From Lentisphaeria bacterium (GTDB taxonomy: Bacteria > Verrucomicrobiota > Lentisphaeria > Victivallales > Victivallaceae), in the NCBI GenBank assembly GCA_022009855.1, contig CP091727.1, positions 4,278,001-4,342,000 of the forward strand: a stretch of DNA of 64,000 bases. Reading direction: 5' to 3'. A program made the translations under genes and the position numbers. Below the pieces are notes generated by a model that saw only the letters and a program-made list of their open reading frames with translations, was not told where the DNA came from and did not search any database. This document shows, one piece after another, positions 1 through 9,399 of this stretch (the stretch's first letter is position 1; each line of letters begins with the position of its first letter).

Positions 1-2
1 TG

Positions 3-959
3 CCCGATCCGCAGACGCCCTGGGAGAAACAATTCGCCTTCCGGGTCGAGGAGATCGACATTCTCCGCTTCGTGCTGGAACACAACCCGGCGGATGAAAA
101 TGCCGCCTATCAGCTCGGCTGCCTCTACGCCGGTCTGAACCGCTGGAGCGAGGCGGTCCCGCTCTGGGAATCGATCCGTGGAAACCACCGTTCCGCCGCC
201 CAACGCAACCTGGGGCTCTATTTCTGGAAGATCGCCGGAGAGACCGCCTCCGCGGAACGCTGTTACCGCGAAGCAGCCGCAGACGCCCCCGGCGGCCGGA
301 CGCTCAGCGAATTCGCCCAGTTCCCCGGTGTCGCGCCGGAGACGCTCCTGCCGCTGCTGGAAGTCGGAGCAAAACGCTTCCCGCAGGACTGCCGCGTCAA
401 ACTCGCTCTCGCCCGAACCCTGCTCGCGGCGGAACGTCCTGCCGAAGCTCTCGCAGTGATGGAGAACAACCGCTTCGTCCTCTGCGAAGGAAAAGTCGCC
501 GCCCGCGCCATCTTCGAAAACGCCTGCTTTTCCCTCGGAAAGGAGGCGATGAAACGTCGCGCATTCGACGAAGCGGCACGCTGGTTCCTGAAAGCCGCGG
601 ATTTCCCGGAAAACATCGGTATCGGCCGCCCCTCCGGCAACAAATCCGCCAGAGCGTACCGGCTCGCCGCCGAAGCGTTTGAAGCAGCGGGAAATCCGGG
701 GAAGCCCGCCGCGCACTCGAAGCGGCCATGGCGGAGGGAAACTGGATCGATTTCGAATTCTTCCCGCTCCGCGACGTCGTCTGGGGAGTCTCCGGCGGAA
801 GGCATCGATTTCGACTACTGGATCAACCTCGCCAACCGCGCTCTCGCCGCCGAACGCGGCGGAGAAACCGCGCTGGCAGAGTCGCTCAACCGCAGAATCC
901 ACCACTTCCGGAGCCATCTCGAAGCCGAAGGCAGGGATGCCGCCTGGCTCGAAGCCTGA
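3..959 (+). CDS. TPR-rich protein, C-terminal part (5' end outside window)
   Basis: The open frame runs in from the window edge (PDPQTPWEKQFAFRVEEIDI...), so the first ATG at 72 is not the real start. Helical tetratricopeptide-like repeats are visible, such as NPADENAAYQLGCLYAGLNR, AKRFPQDCRVKLALARTLLA and AMKRRAFDEAARWFLKAADF. The pattern resembles the C-terminal TPR half of large DUF5107-type proteins, but that family assignment is an inference. Two compensating one-base shifts occur, near 700 (reading becomes GEARRALEAAMAEGNWIDFE) and near 795 (returns to EGIDFDYWINLANRALA). TPRs normally mediate protein-protein contacts; no enzyme motif is seen. A strong hairpin follows the stop. Confidence 0.7.
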   Translation, partial: PDPQTPWEKQFAFRVEEIDILRFVLEHNPADENAAYQLGCLYAGLNRWSEAVPLWESIRGNHRSAAQRNLGLYFWKIAGETASAERCYREAAADAPGGRTLSEFAQFPGVAPETLLPLLEVGAKRFPQDCRVKLALARTLLAAERPAEALAVMENNRFVLCEGKVAARAIFENACFSLGKEAMKRRAFDEAARWFLKAADFPENIGIGRPSGNKSARAYRLAAEAFEAAGNPGKPAAHSKRPWRRETGSISNSSRSATSSGESPAEGIDFDYWINLANRALAAERGGETALAESLNRRIHHFRSHLEAEGRDAAWLEA

Positions 960-985
960 ACCGGGAATCCGCGAAATCATGATTC

Positions 986-1027
986 AACCCCGGCCGTTCC
1001 GCGTCCTCTGCGGAACGGCCGGGGTTT
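986..1027 (+). terminator. Intrinsic terminator after the TPR gene
   Basis: A 17-bp perfect stem (986-1002 pairing with 1010-1026) with a 7-nt loop starts 27 bp after the stop codon. The T tract is short (TTT then CG), so it may be less efficient than the stem suggests. Confidence 0.75.
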
Positions 1028-1056
1028 CGTCTGCCGGGAAAAGAGCGGCGCCGAAG

Positions 1057-1085
1057 TTGAAAAAATCCCGCAGCGGCAGTATATT
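1057..1085 (+). promoter_or_regulatory. Sigma-70-type promoter for the GHMP kinase operon
   Basis: TTGAAA (1057-1062), a 17-bp spacer, TATATT (1080-1085), about 35 bp before the ATG at 1120. The TATATT -10 box recurs before many genes in this window. Confidence 0.7.
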
Positions 1086-1119
1086 ATCAGACGTCGATTG
1101 AAAACCAGGTAAGAATTGC

Positions 1120-2139
1120 ATGATCATCAAAACCACAGCCTACCCGCGCGCCGCTCTGGTGGGGAACCCCTCCGACGGATACCACGGCAAGACCATCGCC
1201 TTCGTCTTCCGCAACTACTCGGCGGAGGTGGAACTCTATGAGACGCCGGAGCTGGAGCTCCTGCCCGCCAAACGCGACGACAACCGTTTTGGCAATCTGG
1301 AGGAACTCGCCGCCGACGTCGCCCTCTACGGCTACTACGGCGGAATCCGGCTGCTCAAGGCGGCGGCGAAAATCTTTCTCGACCACTGCCATCGGAACAG
1401 ACTCAAGCTGGAGGCGAAGAACTTCACCATGCGCTACCGGAGCACGATCCCGAACCGGCTCGGCCTGGCCGGGTCCTCGGCGATCATCACCGCCGCCATG
1501 CGCGCAATGTTCCGCTTCTACGGCCTCACCGTCGAACCGGCGCAACTGGCCAACCTCGTCCTCGCCACCGAGCGGGATGAGTTGAACATCCCCGCCGGAC
1601 TGCAGGACCGGGTGGCGCAGGCCTATAACACCCCGGTCTACATGGATTTCGATCGCGAACACATGCTCCGTCACGGCGTCGGACGCTATGAACCGATCAC
1701 CATTCCGGCGGATCTCAACCTCTACGTCGCCTACCGGACCGATCTGGCTGAGGGCTCCGAAGTGCTCCACAGCCGCCTGCGCGGCGACTTCGAGGCGGGC
1801 GTGCCCCGGGTGCTCGACGCGATGCGCGAATGGGGAGAACTCACCCGCCGCGTCCGCGAGGCGATCGAGCAGCATAACTACGGCATACTGCCCGCGCTGC
1901 TCAACCGGAACTTCGATCTGCGCTGCGAAGTCTGTTCTGAAGCGATCAGCGAAAAAAATCTGCAGATGGTGCGGGCGGCCCGTTCCACCGGAGCTTCCGC
2001 AAAATTCACCGGATCCGGCGGCGCGATCATCGGCACTTACGAGGACGAGGCGATGTTCCTTCGTCTCAAGGAGGTGCTCCAGCGGAACCGGATCAACGTC
2101 ATCAAGCCGGAAATCGTCACCGAAGGAGAGGTGCTGTGA
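1120..2139 (+). CDS. GHMP-family sugar kinase, glucuronokinase-like
   Basis: Intact 339-residue GHMP kinase. The N-terminal ARAALVGNPSDGYHGKTIAF-like stretch (seen as PRAALVGNPSDGYHGKTIAF), the glycine-rich ATP loop IPNRLGLAGSSAIITAAMRA at about residue 109, and the C-terminal KFTGSGGAIIG motif at about 294 are all present. The N-terminal signature resembles plant-type glucuronokinase, which phosphorylates free glucuronate to glucuronate 1-phosphate using ATP; substrate is inferred, not proven. The stop overlaps the GTG start of galU by 4 bp (GTGA), so the two are translationally coupled. A nucleotide sugar pathway (sugar 1-phosphate to UDP-sugar) would fit. Other GHMP kinases (galactokinase, mevalonate kinase type) are less likely because of the N-terminal motif. 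Confidence 0.85.
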   Translation: MIIKTTAYPRAALVGNPSDGYHGKTIAFVFRNYSAEVELYETPELELLPAKRDDNRFGNLEELAADVALYGYYGGIRLLKAAAKIFLDHCHRNRLKLEAKNFTMRYRSTIPNRLGLAGSSAIITAAMRAMFRFYGLTVEPAQLANLVLATERDELNIPAGLQDRVAQAYNTPVYMDFDREHMLRHGVGRYEPITIPADLNLYVAYRTDLAEGSEVLHSRLRGDFEAGVPRVLDAMREWGELTRRVREAIEQHNYGILPALLNRNFDLRCEVCSEAISEKNLQMVRAARSTGASAKFTGSGGAIIGTYEDEAMFLRLKEVLQRNRINVIKPEIVTEGEVL

Positions 2140-3084
2140 AACAGAAAGTCCGCAAAGCAGTCCTTCCCGCCGCCGGGTTCGGTACGCGATTTCTCCCCTT
2201 CACGCGGGCCGTGCCGAAGGAGATGATTCCCCTGATCGACAAGCCGGTGATCCAGTATGTCGTCGAAGAGGCCGCAGCCTCCGGCATCGAAGAGATTCTG
2301 ATCGTCACCAGCTCCGGCAAGAACGCCATTCAGGACCACTTCAATCCGGCGCCCCCGCTGGAGAGCACGGCTCGAAGCGACAGGAAAAACCGAGCTTCTC
2401 GAGCAGCTGCGCGCCATCGACTCGCTCGCCGAGATCCACTACATCTACCAGCAGCAGCTCAACGGGCTCGGAGACGCGGTCCTCCGCGCACAGTCGTTCG
2501 TCGGCGACGAGCCTTTTGCGGTGCTGCTGGCCGATACGGTGCTCGACTCCCATACCGGTCGCCCGGTCATCGGCCAACTCATCGATGCCTTCGAGGAGTA
2601 CGGCGGACCGGTCACCGCACTCGAAGAGGTGCCGTTCGAGCGGATCAGCAGCTACGGCGTCATCGACGGAGAAGAGATCGAGAAAAGCGGCGTCTACCAT
2701 GTCCGCGACTTTGTCGAGAAACCCGCCCCGGAGGAGGCGCCGAGCCGCCTCGCCATCGCATCGCGCTACCTCTTCACGCCGGATATCTTCGACGAGCTCA
2801 GGCACACCGTGCGCGGCAAAGGCAATGAGATCCAGCTCACCGACGCCATGCGGAAACTGGTCAGGAAACGCCCGATGTTCGGCCGCCGGATCGCCGGCGC
2901 CCGTTACGACCTCGGCAGCAAAACCGGATTCCTCCGCGCCACGGTGGAATTTGGTCTCCGCCGGCCGGAGTTCCGCGAATCGTTCGCCGCGTTCCTGCGC
3001 GAAATCACCGGGCGGCTGCCCGGTGCGCCCTCTGAGAAAGGCGCGAAAAATCACAAGTCAGAAAGAGAGAATACATCGTGCTGA
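2136..3084 (+). CDS. galU: UTP-sugar-1-phosphate uridylyltransferase (GalU type)
   Basis: Makes UDP-glucose (or a related UDP-sugar) from UTP and sugar 1-phosphate. The nucleotidyltransferase signature AAGFGTRFLPFTRAVPKEM lies at residues 11-29, followed by PLIDKPVIQYVVEEA; LLADTVLD carries the metal-binding aspartate region; YDLGSKTGFLRATVEF is the typical C-terminal GalU motif. Start is GTG at 2136, overlapping the preceding stop. A one-base shift around 2350-2400 breaks the frame; downstream TGKTELLEQLRAIDSLAEIH continues the family sequence. About 315 residues when joined, normal for GalU. The 3' end overlaps the helicase GTG by 7 bp. Its coupling to a glucuronokinase-like gene suggests a broad UDP-sugar role. 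Confidence 0.85.
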
Positions 3085-4652
3085 ACACATTGAAAAAAGC
3101 TTTGAAGTCCCTGCTGGGCGGGAATGCCCGCTCCGTCACCGTCACCATTGAAACCAAAGAGAGCGGAAAGGCGAAGAATTCCGGCCAGCGCCGGGAGAAA
3201 ACGCGCGACAAAAACCGCGCCAAAGAGCGGAACAAAGAGCAGGAAAAGGCGCGCGAGAAAGCCCCGAAACGGGAGCGCGCCGCCAAGGAAGCGCGTCCGC
3301 CGCGCGAACGCAAGCCGGCGGTCCGCCCCGAACCCGCAGCGGCGCCGAAGCCGGAACACCCGGCAGAACTGCGCGATGTGCCGCCCTGTGAAGGCAAGAC
3401 CCGCTTCCTTGATCTCCCGCTCCACCCGGAGGTGCAGTTCGGCGTCCAGAATGCCGGGTTTGAATACTGCACGCCGATTCAGGCGATGACCCTGCCCGCG
3501 CTGCTCGAAGGACGCGACCTCGCCGGAAAAGCCCAGACCGGAACCGGAAAAACCGCCGCCTTCCTGCTGGCGATCTTCACCCGGCTGCTCAATCATCCGG
3601 TCGAAAACCGCAAGCCGGGCCGGGCCCGGGCGCTGGTACTCGCCCCCACCCGGGAACTCGCCATGCAGATCCACAAGGACGCCGAACAGCTCGGCGTCTT
3701 CACCGGCCTCTACAACGCGGTCGTCTTCGGCGGCATGGATCATGAAAAACAGCGTCGTTCACTCGATCGGCTGATCGACATCATCATCGGAACCCCCGGG
3801 CGGGTCATCGATTATTCGCGCAGCGGCAGCCTCGACCTCTCGCAGGTCGAAGTGCTGGTGATCGACGAAGCCGACCGAATGCTCGACATGGGATTCATCC
3901 CGGACGTCAAGCGGATCGTCACCCAGCTGCCGCGCAAAGGAGAACGTCAGACGCTGCTCTTCAGCGCCACTCTCGACGAGCACATTCTGCGACTCACCTC
4001 CGGCTGGCTGGCGGAACCGGTCATCGTTGAAAGCGAACCGGAAAAGATGGTCAGCGAAAACATCGAGCAGACCTTCTACTCGGTGCTTCGGGAGGAGAAG
4101 CTTGCGCTGACGCTCTATCTGCTCTCCCATGAGCCTTACGACCGGGTGCTGATCTTCGGCAACCGCAAGGATGTCAATCTACGGCTGCAGTACGATCTGG
4201 CGCGCTACGGCTACCAGGTGCCGGTACTCTCCGGAGACATTCCGCAGGAGAAGCGGATCAAGATCCTCGAGCGATTCCGCGAAGGCACCGAGAAGGTGGT
4301 GATCGCCACCGACGTCGCCGCCCGCGGCATCCACGTCGACGACGTTTCGCTGGTGATCAACTACGACCTGCCGGAACACGCGGAGGATTATGTCCACCGC
4401 ATCGGCCGCACCGGTCGCGCCGGCCATACCGGCAAATCGATCAGTTTTCTCTGCGAATATGGCGCCTACTACCTGCCGGATATTGAAAAGCTGCTCGACG
4501 TCCGCTTCTCCAGCATTCTGCCGACCGAGGAGATGCTCAAACTGCCGGAACCGGTGCAGGGAGCAAAACTCCCCAGGCGCGAACCGGATGCGGCACGGCA
4601 CAGTGGTCATCGCGGCGGATCAGGGCGCGGGCGCGGAGGACGTCGTCGGTGA
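3078..4652 (+). CDS. DEAD-box ATP-dependent RNA helicase (RhlE/RhlB type)
   Basis: Intact, 524 residues. Residues 1-95 are a Lys/Arg/Glu-rich low-complexity extension, likely RNA-binding. The core shows the Q motif region FEYCTPIQAMTLPAL, Walker A AQTGTGKT, PTRELA, TPGR, DEAD (VIDEADRMLDMGF), SAT (LLFSATLDEH), and HRIGRTGRAG at the end of domain 2. The tail is Gly/Arg-rich (RGGSGRGRGGRRR). Such proteins unwind structured mRNA or rRNA, often in ribosome assembly or mRNA decay. Start GTG at 3078 overlaps the end of galU; MLNTLKK follows. No homology-based choice between RhlE, RhlB or SrmB is possible by eye. Confidence 0.93.
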   Translation: MLNTLKKALKSLLGGNARSVTVTIETKESGKAKNSGQRREKTRDKNRAKERNKEQEKAREKAPKRERAAKEARPPRERKPAVRPEPAAAPKPEHPAELRDVPPCEGKTRFLDLPLHPEVQFGVQNAGFEYCTPIQAMTLPALLEGRDLAGKAQTGTGKTAAFLLAIFTRLLNHPVENRKPGRARALVLAPTRELAMQIHKDAEQLGVFTGLYNAVVFGGMDHEKQRRSLDRLIDIIIGTPGRVIDYSRSGSLDLSQVEVLVIDEADRMLDMGFIPDVKRIVTQLPRKGERQTLLFSATLDEHILRLTSGWLAEPVIVESEPEKMVSENIEQTFYSVLREEKLALTLYLLSHEPYDRVLIFGNRKDVNLRLQYDLARYGYQVPVLSGDIPQEKRIKILERFREGTEKVVIATDVAARGIHVDDVSLVINYDLPEHAEDYVHRIGRTGRAGHTGKSISFLCEYGAYYLPDIEKLLDVRFSSILPTEEMLKLPEPVQGAKLPRREPDAARHSGHRGGSGRGRGGRRR

Positions 4653-4703
4653 AAATGAAACGGGCACGCAATCAAACTGCGCGCCCGGAAACAGACAAAA
4701 AAA

Positions 4704-4777
4704 TGGAGCGGGTGACCGGAGTCGAACCGGCGTCGCCAGCTTGGGAAGCTGGAGCATGACCGTTTTGCTACACCCGC
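4704..4777 (-). tRNA. tRNA-Gly (anticodon CCC)
   Basis: Read on the minus strand: acceptor GCGGGTG pairs with CACCCGC; anticodon stem CCAGC/GCTGG encloses loop TTCCCAA giving CCC (reads GGG); the T arm contains GGTTCGACTCC. Discriminator U and an encoded CCA (4704-4706) follow, then a run of T (4697-4703) acting as terminator. Confidence 0.95.
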
Positions 4778-4795
4778 ATCGGTTGAATGGTGTAA

Positions 4796-4823
4796 AATAT
4801 AACCCGATCGAGCGGGATTTCAA
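4796..4823 (-). promoter_or_regulatory. Promoter of tRNA-Gly
   Basis: On the minus strand TTGAAA (4823-4818), 16-bp spacer, TATATT (4801-4796), ending about 19 bp before the tRNA 5' end. Confidence 0.7.
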
Positions 4824-4854
4824 GCCGGAATTTCAAGAAATCGGAGGATTTATT

Positions 4855-5257
4855 ATGAAAAAACATCGAGGATTCCTCTCTTTTTGCCGCCGTCGCCCTG
4901 CTTCTTGCCGGAGGCTGTACACTCTTTCAGGAGGAAAAAAAGCTCCCGTCGGAGGACATTGAGATCTTCAAATTCTATCCGGAACTCATCTCCGTGCTCA
5001 AGAATCCGAACCTGCCGTCCAACAGTCGGGAGAAGTACGATGCCGCCCGGGAGATCATCCGGAAGGTGGACTTCAGCTTCACCCGGGAAGCGAAAACCAT
5101 CAATGATATCTTCTTCTACGGCGACGCCATCATCGATTCTCCCGACGCGGAGGACCGTACCATCTCCTTCAATTACCAGTACGGAGACCACTATGTGCGT
5201 TTCCGCTTCTTCATGTTCCGCAACTTCGTACTGCGGGTCGAAGTGACCGAGAAATAA
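4855..5257 (+). CDS. Small lipoprotein of unknown function
   Basis: Joined reading gives MKKHRGFLS, then FAAVALLLAGGCTLF, a classic signal peptide with lipobox LAGGC whose cysteine would be lipidated. The mature part is about 110 residues, hydrophilic, including REKYDAAREIIRKVDFSF and ending FRNFVLRVEVTEK. One extra base, probably in the T run at 4881-4885, separates the ATG frame from the main frame. No domain recognised. Two bases separate its stop from the next ATG, so it may share a transcript with the tadA fusion gene. Confidence 0.7.
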
Positions 5258-5258
5258 G

Positions 5259-6612
5259 ATGAGCGATACCTCCGCCGGAGACCGGTTCTTCATGCGCGCC
5301 GCACTGGCGGAAGCGAAACAGGCCGCGGCCGAAGGCGAAGTGCCGGTCGGAGCGGTGGCGGTCCGCGACGGGAAAATCATCGCCACCGCCCGCAACCGGG
5401 TGGAGGCGACCGGCTCCGCCACCGCACACGCCGAATTCGAACTGCTCCGCGCCGCCGAAACCGCGATCGGCGGCCGCCGGATGGATGAGGTCGACTTCTA
5501 CGTCACCAAGGAGCCGTGCCCGATGTGTGCCGGCATGCTGGTCAACGCCCGTGTCCGCCGGGTCGTATTCGGCGCCGGCGATCCGCACGGCGGCGGCTGC
5601 GGCGGCGCACTCGACATCACCGGCCACCCCGGCATGCTCTGGCACGTCGCCGTGACCGGCGGCGTCCTCGCCGACGAATGCCGAAGCCTGCTCGAAGCCT
5701 TTTTCCGCGAAACGCGCAGAAAAAAGCCCCCCTCCCCCGGCAACATCCGGATGCGCAACTTCCAGCGCGGGGCCTACTGCATCGAACTGGGCAAGCTCCT
5801 GCGCGAAACCTTCGACCGCGACCTCTCGCAGTGGTTCGGCTGGAAGGCCTGGGACAAGCGGTTCGAAAGCTATTCGATCGCCCGCCCGAACTCCGAACTT
5901 GCCGCCCATGCCGGAGTTTTCCGCATGCAGCTCAGAATCGACGGAGAAATTTACCCGGCCATCGAACTTGCGTGCGTTGCTTCCGCCCGTGCCGACCGCG
6001 GGCGCGGACTGATCCGAAAACTGCTGAAAGCAGTTCTGGAGCGCTACACCGACACCCCGGCGCTGCTCACCGCGCCTCCTGACGTTGCGGATCTTTTTCT
6101 GGAATTCGGGTTCCGCCCCATCCGGGACCAACTGCCCACGCTGAAGACAGAGCTGAACAACCCCGCTTTTCCCCGGAAACTCTCCCCGGACGACGCCCGT
6201 CCTCTGCTGGAAAACAACCGCTGCCGCTCCGCCGTGTTCGACGTGGAAGAGGCGCCGCCGCTGGCACTTTTGTCTCTCTGCGGGGACTGGGCGGAACACC
6301 TTCTGCTGCTCCGCGACGGTCTCGCCGCCGCCTGTTTCCGGGACGGGGAAACCCTCCACCTTGCCGCTCTCTTCGGCCCGAAGCCGGGAAGCTGGCGTGA
6401 AGTGGCCTCCCTGCTGCCGTTTTCCGGCATCCGGCGGTGGAGTTCGGCTTCACACCGGATGCGCTCGACATTCCGTTGCACTGGGAAGAATACGATCCGC
6501 CGCGCCGCCTGCTTCTCCGCGGCAGCCTCCCCTGCCCGAAACGTTTCGATTCCCGGAATTTCTGGATTTCCGGCCCCGGCCATTGCATTTCCGCAAAAAA
6601 GGATTATATTGA
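5259..6612 (+). CDS. tadA: TadA tRNA adenosine deaminase fused to a GNAT-type acetyltransferase
   Basis: Residues 1-150 are TadA: the zinc site TAHAEFELL (His and catalytic Glu) and EPCPMCAGM (two Cys), with VPVGAVAV upstream. TadA converts A34 to inosine in tRNA-Arg(ACG). Normal TadA ends near residue 155, but here the frame continues through MRNFQRGAYCIELG (Met165) into about 280 residues resembling Eis-like GNAT acetyltransferases, with RADRGRGLIRKLL as the likely acetyl-CoA loop. I find no stop codon in any of the three frames around the junction (5715-5790), so a single indel would not split it. Two missing bases, near 6432 and 6532 (C runs), are needed to reach the C-terminus LPETFRFPEFLDFRP...HFRKKGLY. 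The GNAT substrate is unknown. Confidence 0.75.
6583..6610 (+). promoter_or_regulatory. Promoter of the Ser/Thr kinase gene
   Basis: TTGCAT (6583-6588), 16-bp spacer, TATATT (6605-6610), lying inside the end of the previous gene; ATG follows at 6658. Confidence 0.55.
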
Positions 6613-6657
6613 CGGAATATCAATTCGATCGAATCACCCTAACCGCGGAGCTGAGCC

Positions 6658-8658
6658 ATGAGCCGTATCCAACATCTTTTCCGCCGCCGGGAAACCGGAA
6701 GGGCCGGATACCGACTCGATGCCGCCCGGCGCCACCGCTGGTGAATACACCATGGCCGCCCCTTCCCTTGAACACCTCACCGGCCGGGATATCGCCGGGT
6801 TCCGGATTCTCTCCGAACTCGGTCGCGGCAACAACGGCGTCGTCTATCTGGCCCGGCAGTTGACGCTCGACCGCGAAGTCGCGTTGAAACTCCTGCTGCC
6901 GGAACTGGCGGCCGAACCGGATTACATTCGGAACATCCTGCGGGAAGCCCGACTTGCCGCACGGCTCGACTCACCCAAACATCGTCCAGGCGCTCGATGC
7001 GGGTTCCTCCCCGAAGGATACTACTTCTTCGCAATGGAGTATGTCCCCGGGGAAACGCTGGAAGAGATCCGGGTTCGCCGTCCGGGGAGAATTGACGTTT
7101 CGCTTTCTGCTGGATATCTCCATCCAGCTCGCCGATGCGCTCGCCTACGCCTGGAGACACTGCCAGATGATACACGGCGACATCAAGCCGGGCAATCTGC
7201 TCATTCGCAAGGGAGACCGGCTTCTGAAACTGGCCGATCTCGGACTTGCTCGCATCAGCGGAGCACAGGGAAGCGATGAAATCATGGTCACCCCACTCTA
7301 CGCCGCACCGGAGGTGATCCGCGGCGATTTCGCTCAAACCGGGCAGACCAGCGACATCTACAGTTTCGGCGTGATGTTTTATGAACTTGCGGCAGGCAGA
7401 CCGCCGTTCCGGGGAGATACCGATGCGTTGATCGAGGCCCATCTCAGGCTGCCTCCGCCGCCGCTGGCCGAGGTCAAGCCGGATGTAGATCCGGAACTCG
7501 CCGGGTTCATCATGACGATGCTGGAAAAAGATCCGGAAAAACGGCCGGGCAACTGGGAGGAAATCGGAGCGTTTCTCCGAAAAAATCCGCACACGCCTCT
7601 ACAATCCCGGGCATACCGTCCGCCGTCCGCCGCACCCGGGCCGGAAAATCCCCGATCGCACCCGTTCCGCCCGGAAACGCTCGAAACAGCAGCTGCTCCC
7701 TGCGGTGTTGACGGCAGTTGCCGTTGCGGCCATCTCCCTGCTGGCGGGGGCGTTTCTCTATGCCGCCTTCCGTTTTCTCACGGAAGACACCACGCTGCAG
7801 CCGATCACGATCACGCCGCAACCGCCGGAAACACTCTCTTCGGAAGAGACCGCCTCCCCGCGGGAACTGCTGAAAGTGGCGCTCTCCGGAAAGGCGGTAC
7901 GGGAACAACCGGCGAAAACTTCCCCGCAGTCGGCTTCCGAAACACAGGTTCCACCGCAGGAGCCCCCTCCCCGTGTGGATCGAAACGGTTCGCCCGAAAC
8001 ACGGAAAAAATCTGCTTTTTCGGAGCCGGCACAGTCGGAATCCGCGCCTCCACCACCCCGGATTCAGCCGGCCCCCCTCCACCATCGTGCGGGAACAACC
8101 GGAACCGCGTCCTCCCGGAAGAGTCTTCAGCCCGCGCGTCTCCATCAATGCACTGCGACGACGGCTGCTCAAACTCGATCAGATGCTCGACCAGCTTAAT
8201 CCCGACGACTTTCCCGCCGAATGGAAGTCGGCCGCCCGGGAGGTCAGTGCCCACGCCTGGCTGCTGCTGCCCAGTTTGCCACCAGAGGGCTGCCGCTCCC
8301 CGAACCGGAACGGTTTGAAGCGACCGACACCAGACGGGAAACCGGCTGGAACTCCTTCGGCGGGTTGGTCGGTTTTCTCCGCGTCTATCCGCAGATGCCG
8401 CCGGTCCATATTGCCCGCGGCTTCGGCGCCGGACTCTACCAGGAACTGCGCAAGGCACGGCGCATCCCGCCGGGGCTGAGCGGGGATTTCGCCCGGGCAT
8501 TCGAATTCTTCGTCAAGGAGCGAATGGGACTCTCGCCGAGCCGTCCGTTGGAAAACCGCGTCCTGCGCTGCTGCAACTACTCTCTGCCGGAGTTCGTTGA
8601 CGGCCTTCGCGACGGCTCTCTCGCCAGACGCCTCGGCCGCACTCTCCGTCAGAAGTGA
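6658..8658 (+). CDS. Membrane Ser/Thr protein kinase, PknB-like
   Basis: Kinase domain at about residues 45-310: glycine loop LGRGNNGVVYLA, ATP lysine in EVALKLL, catalytic loop HGDIKPGN, metal loop DLGLA in place of DFG, and APEVIRGDFAQTGQTSDIYSFG. The HRD arginine is glycine (HGD), so this is a non-RD kinase. A linker leads to one transmembrane helix (VLTAVAVAAISLLAGAFLYA, about 7705-7765), then a Pro-rich stretch and an uncharacterised outer domain of about 170 residues. At least five frame changes (near 6705, 6965, 7000, 7080, 7660, 8090, 8260) break it. The start at 6658 assumes the first shift; 6752 (MAAPSLEHLTGRDIAG) is an alternative. Its stop overlaps nadK on the other strand by 10 bp. 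Confidence 0.8.
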
Positions 8659-9399
8659 AATCCCTGGAACGGCAGCTTGTTCGGATGACGCAGCAGCCGG
8701 CAGCGGGGGACACATGAAGTTGCCCAGCCCATAGATCGAAGCACACAGATCCGATTCGAAAAGTTCAACCCGCTCTCCCTCGGGAGACCTCGATTCGATC
8801 CGGAGAATTGTCCGCGATCAGAATTCCCGGCCCCCGAACCACCTCGATCTCCACCCGGGAATCCGACGCCAGCACAAGATGGTTGACCTCCTCGGTCGAA
8901 TTGCTGAACGCCAGCCCGATTCCAACCCGGAAAATACTGTGGGTGATGCTGCGGTAATAGGCGGTGCTGCCGTGAACGCTGGACAGTCCGACACCGTCTC
9001 CGACCACCTCGTTGGCGTACAGTTCTCCGTCGATCCACACCCGGTAGCGCAGCGCACTGGCGTGATCGAGATTGTGCAGAAACACATCATTGAGACCGGT
9101 AACCCGCCTGCCGCGCACCATCCCCGCCACCTTCGGAAGCCGGACCAGGGGAGTACGTCCTGCCCGGAAGTCGGCGAGTTGCAGGTCGCAACGATGTTCC
9201 GGGCAGAGCGGCGCGGTGCGGGCATCGCGGATCGGCAGCTTCGGGACCCCCGGAAACTCCCGCTCGGCTCCCCAGCAGCGCCCCCCGTCGCCGCCGTGGG
9301 CGATCACCAGCGAAAAGTCCCGCTCCGTTTCCTCCAATCGAATTCGCCGAGCAGCGGACGGATATCCTCCAGATTTTTACCCACCAGTTTGATCTTCAT
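8649..9399 (-). CDS. nadK: NAD kinase
   Basis: Phosphorylates NAD to NADP. MKIKLVGKNLEDIRPLL begins at 9399; LVIAHGGDG is the conserved GGDG motif; LNDVFLHN corresponds to the NE/D motif; SSVHGSTAYYRSI is the substrate/self-association loop near the C-terminus. About 250 residues, at the short end for the family. Shifts near 9340, 9275 and 8795 need repair; the last gives an ending LLRHPNKLPFQGFHF. The ATG overlaps the TGA of the upstream methyltransferase (ATGA), so the pair forms a translationally coupled operon. Confidence 0.82.

Noticed and set aside
1087..1875. Long minus-strand ORF over the GHMP kinase, and similar long ORFs opposite real genes
   Set aside because: These are GC-rich antisense shadows with Arg/Gly/Ala/Pro-rich composition and no domain pattern.
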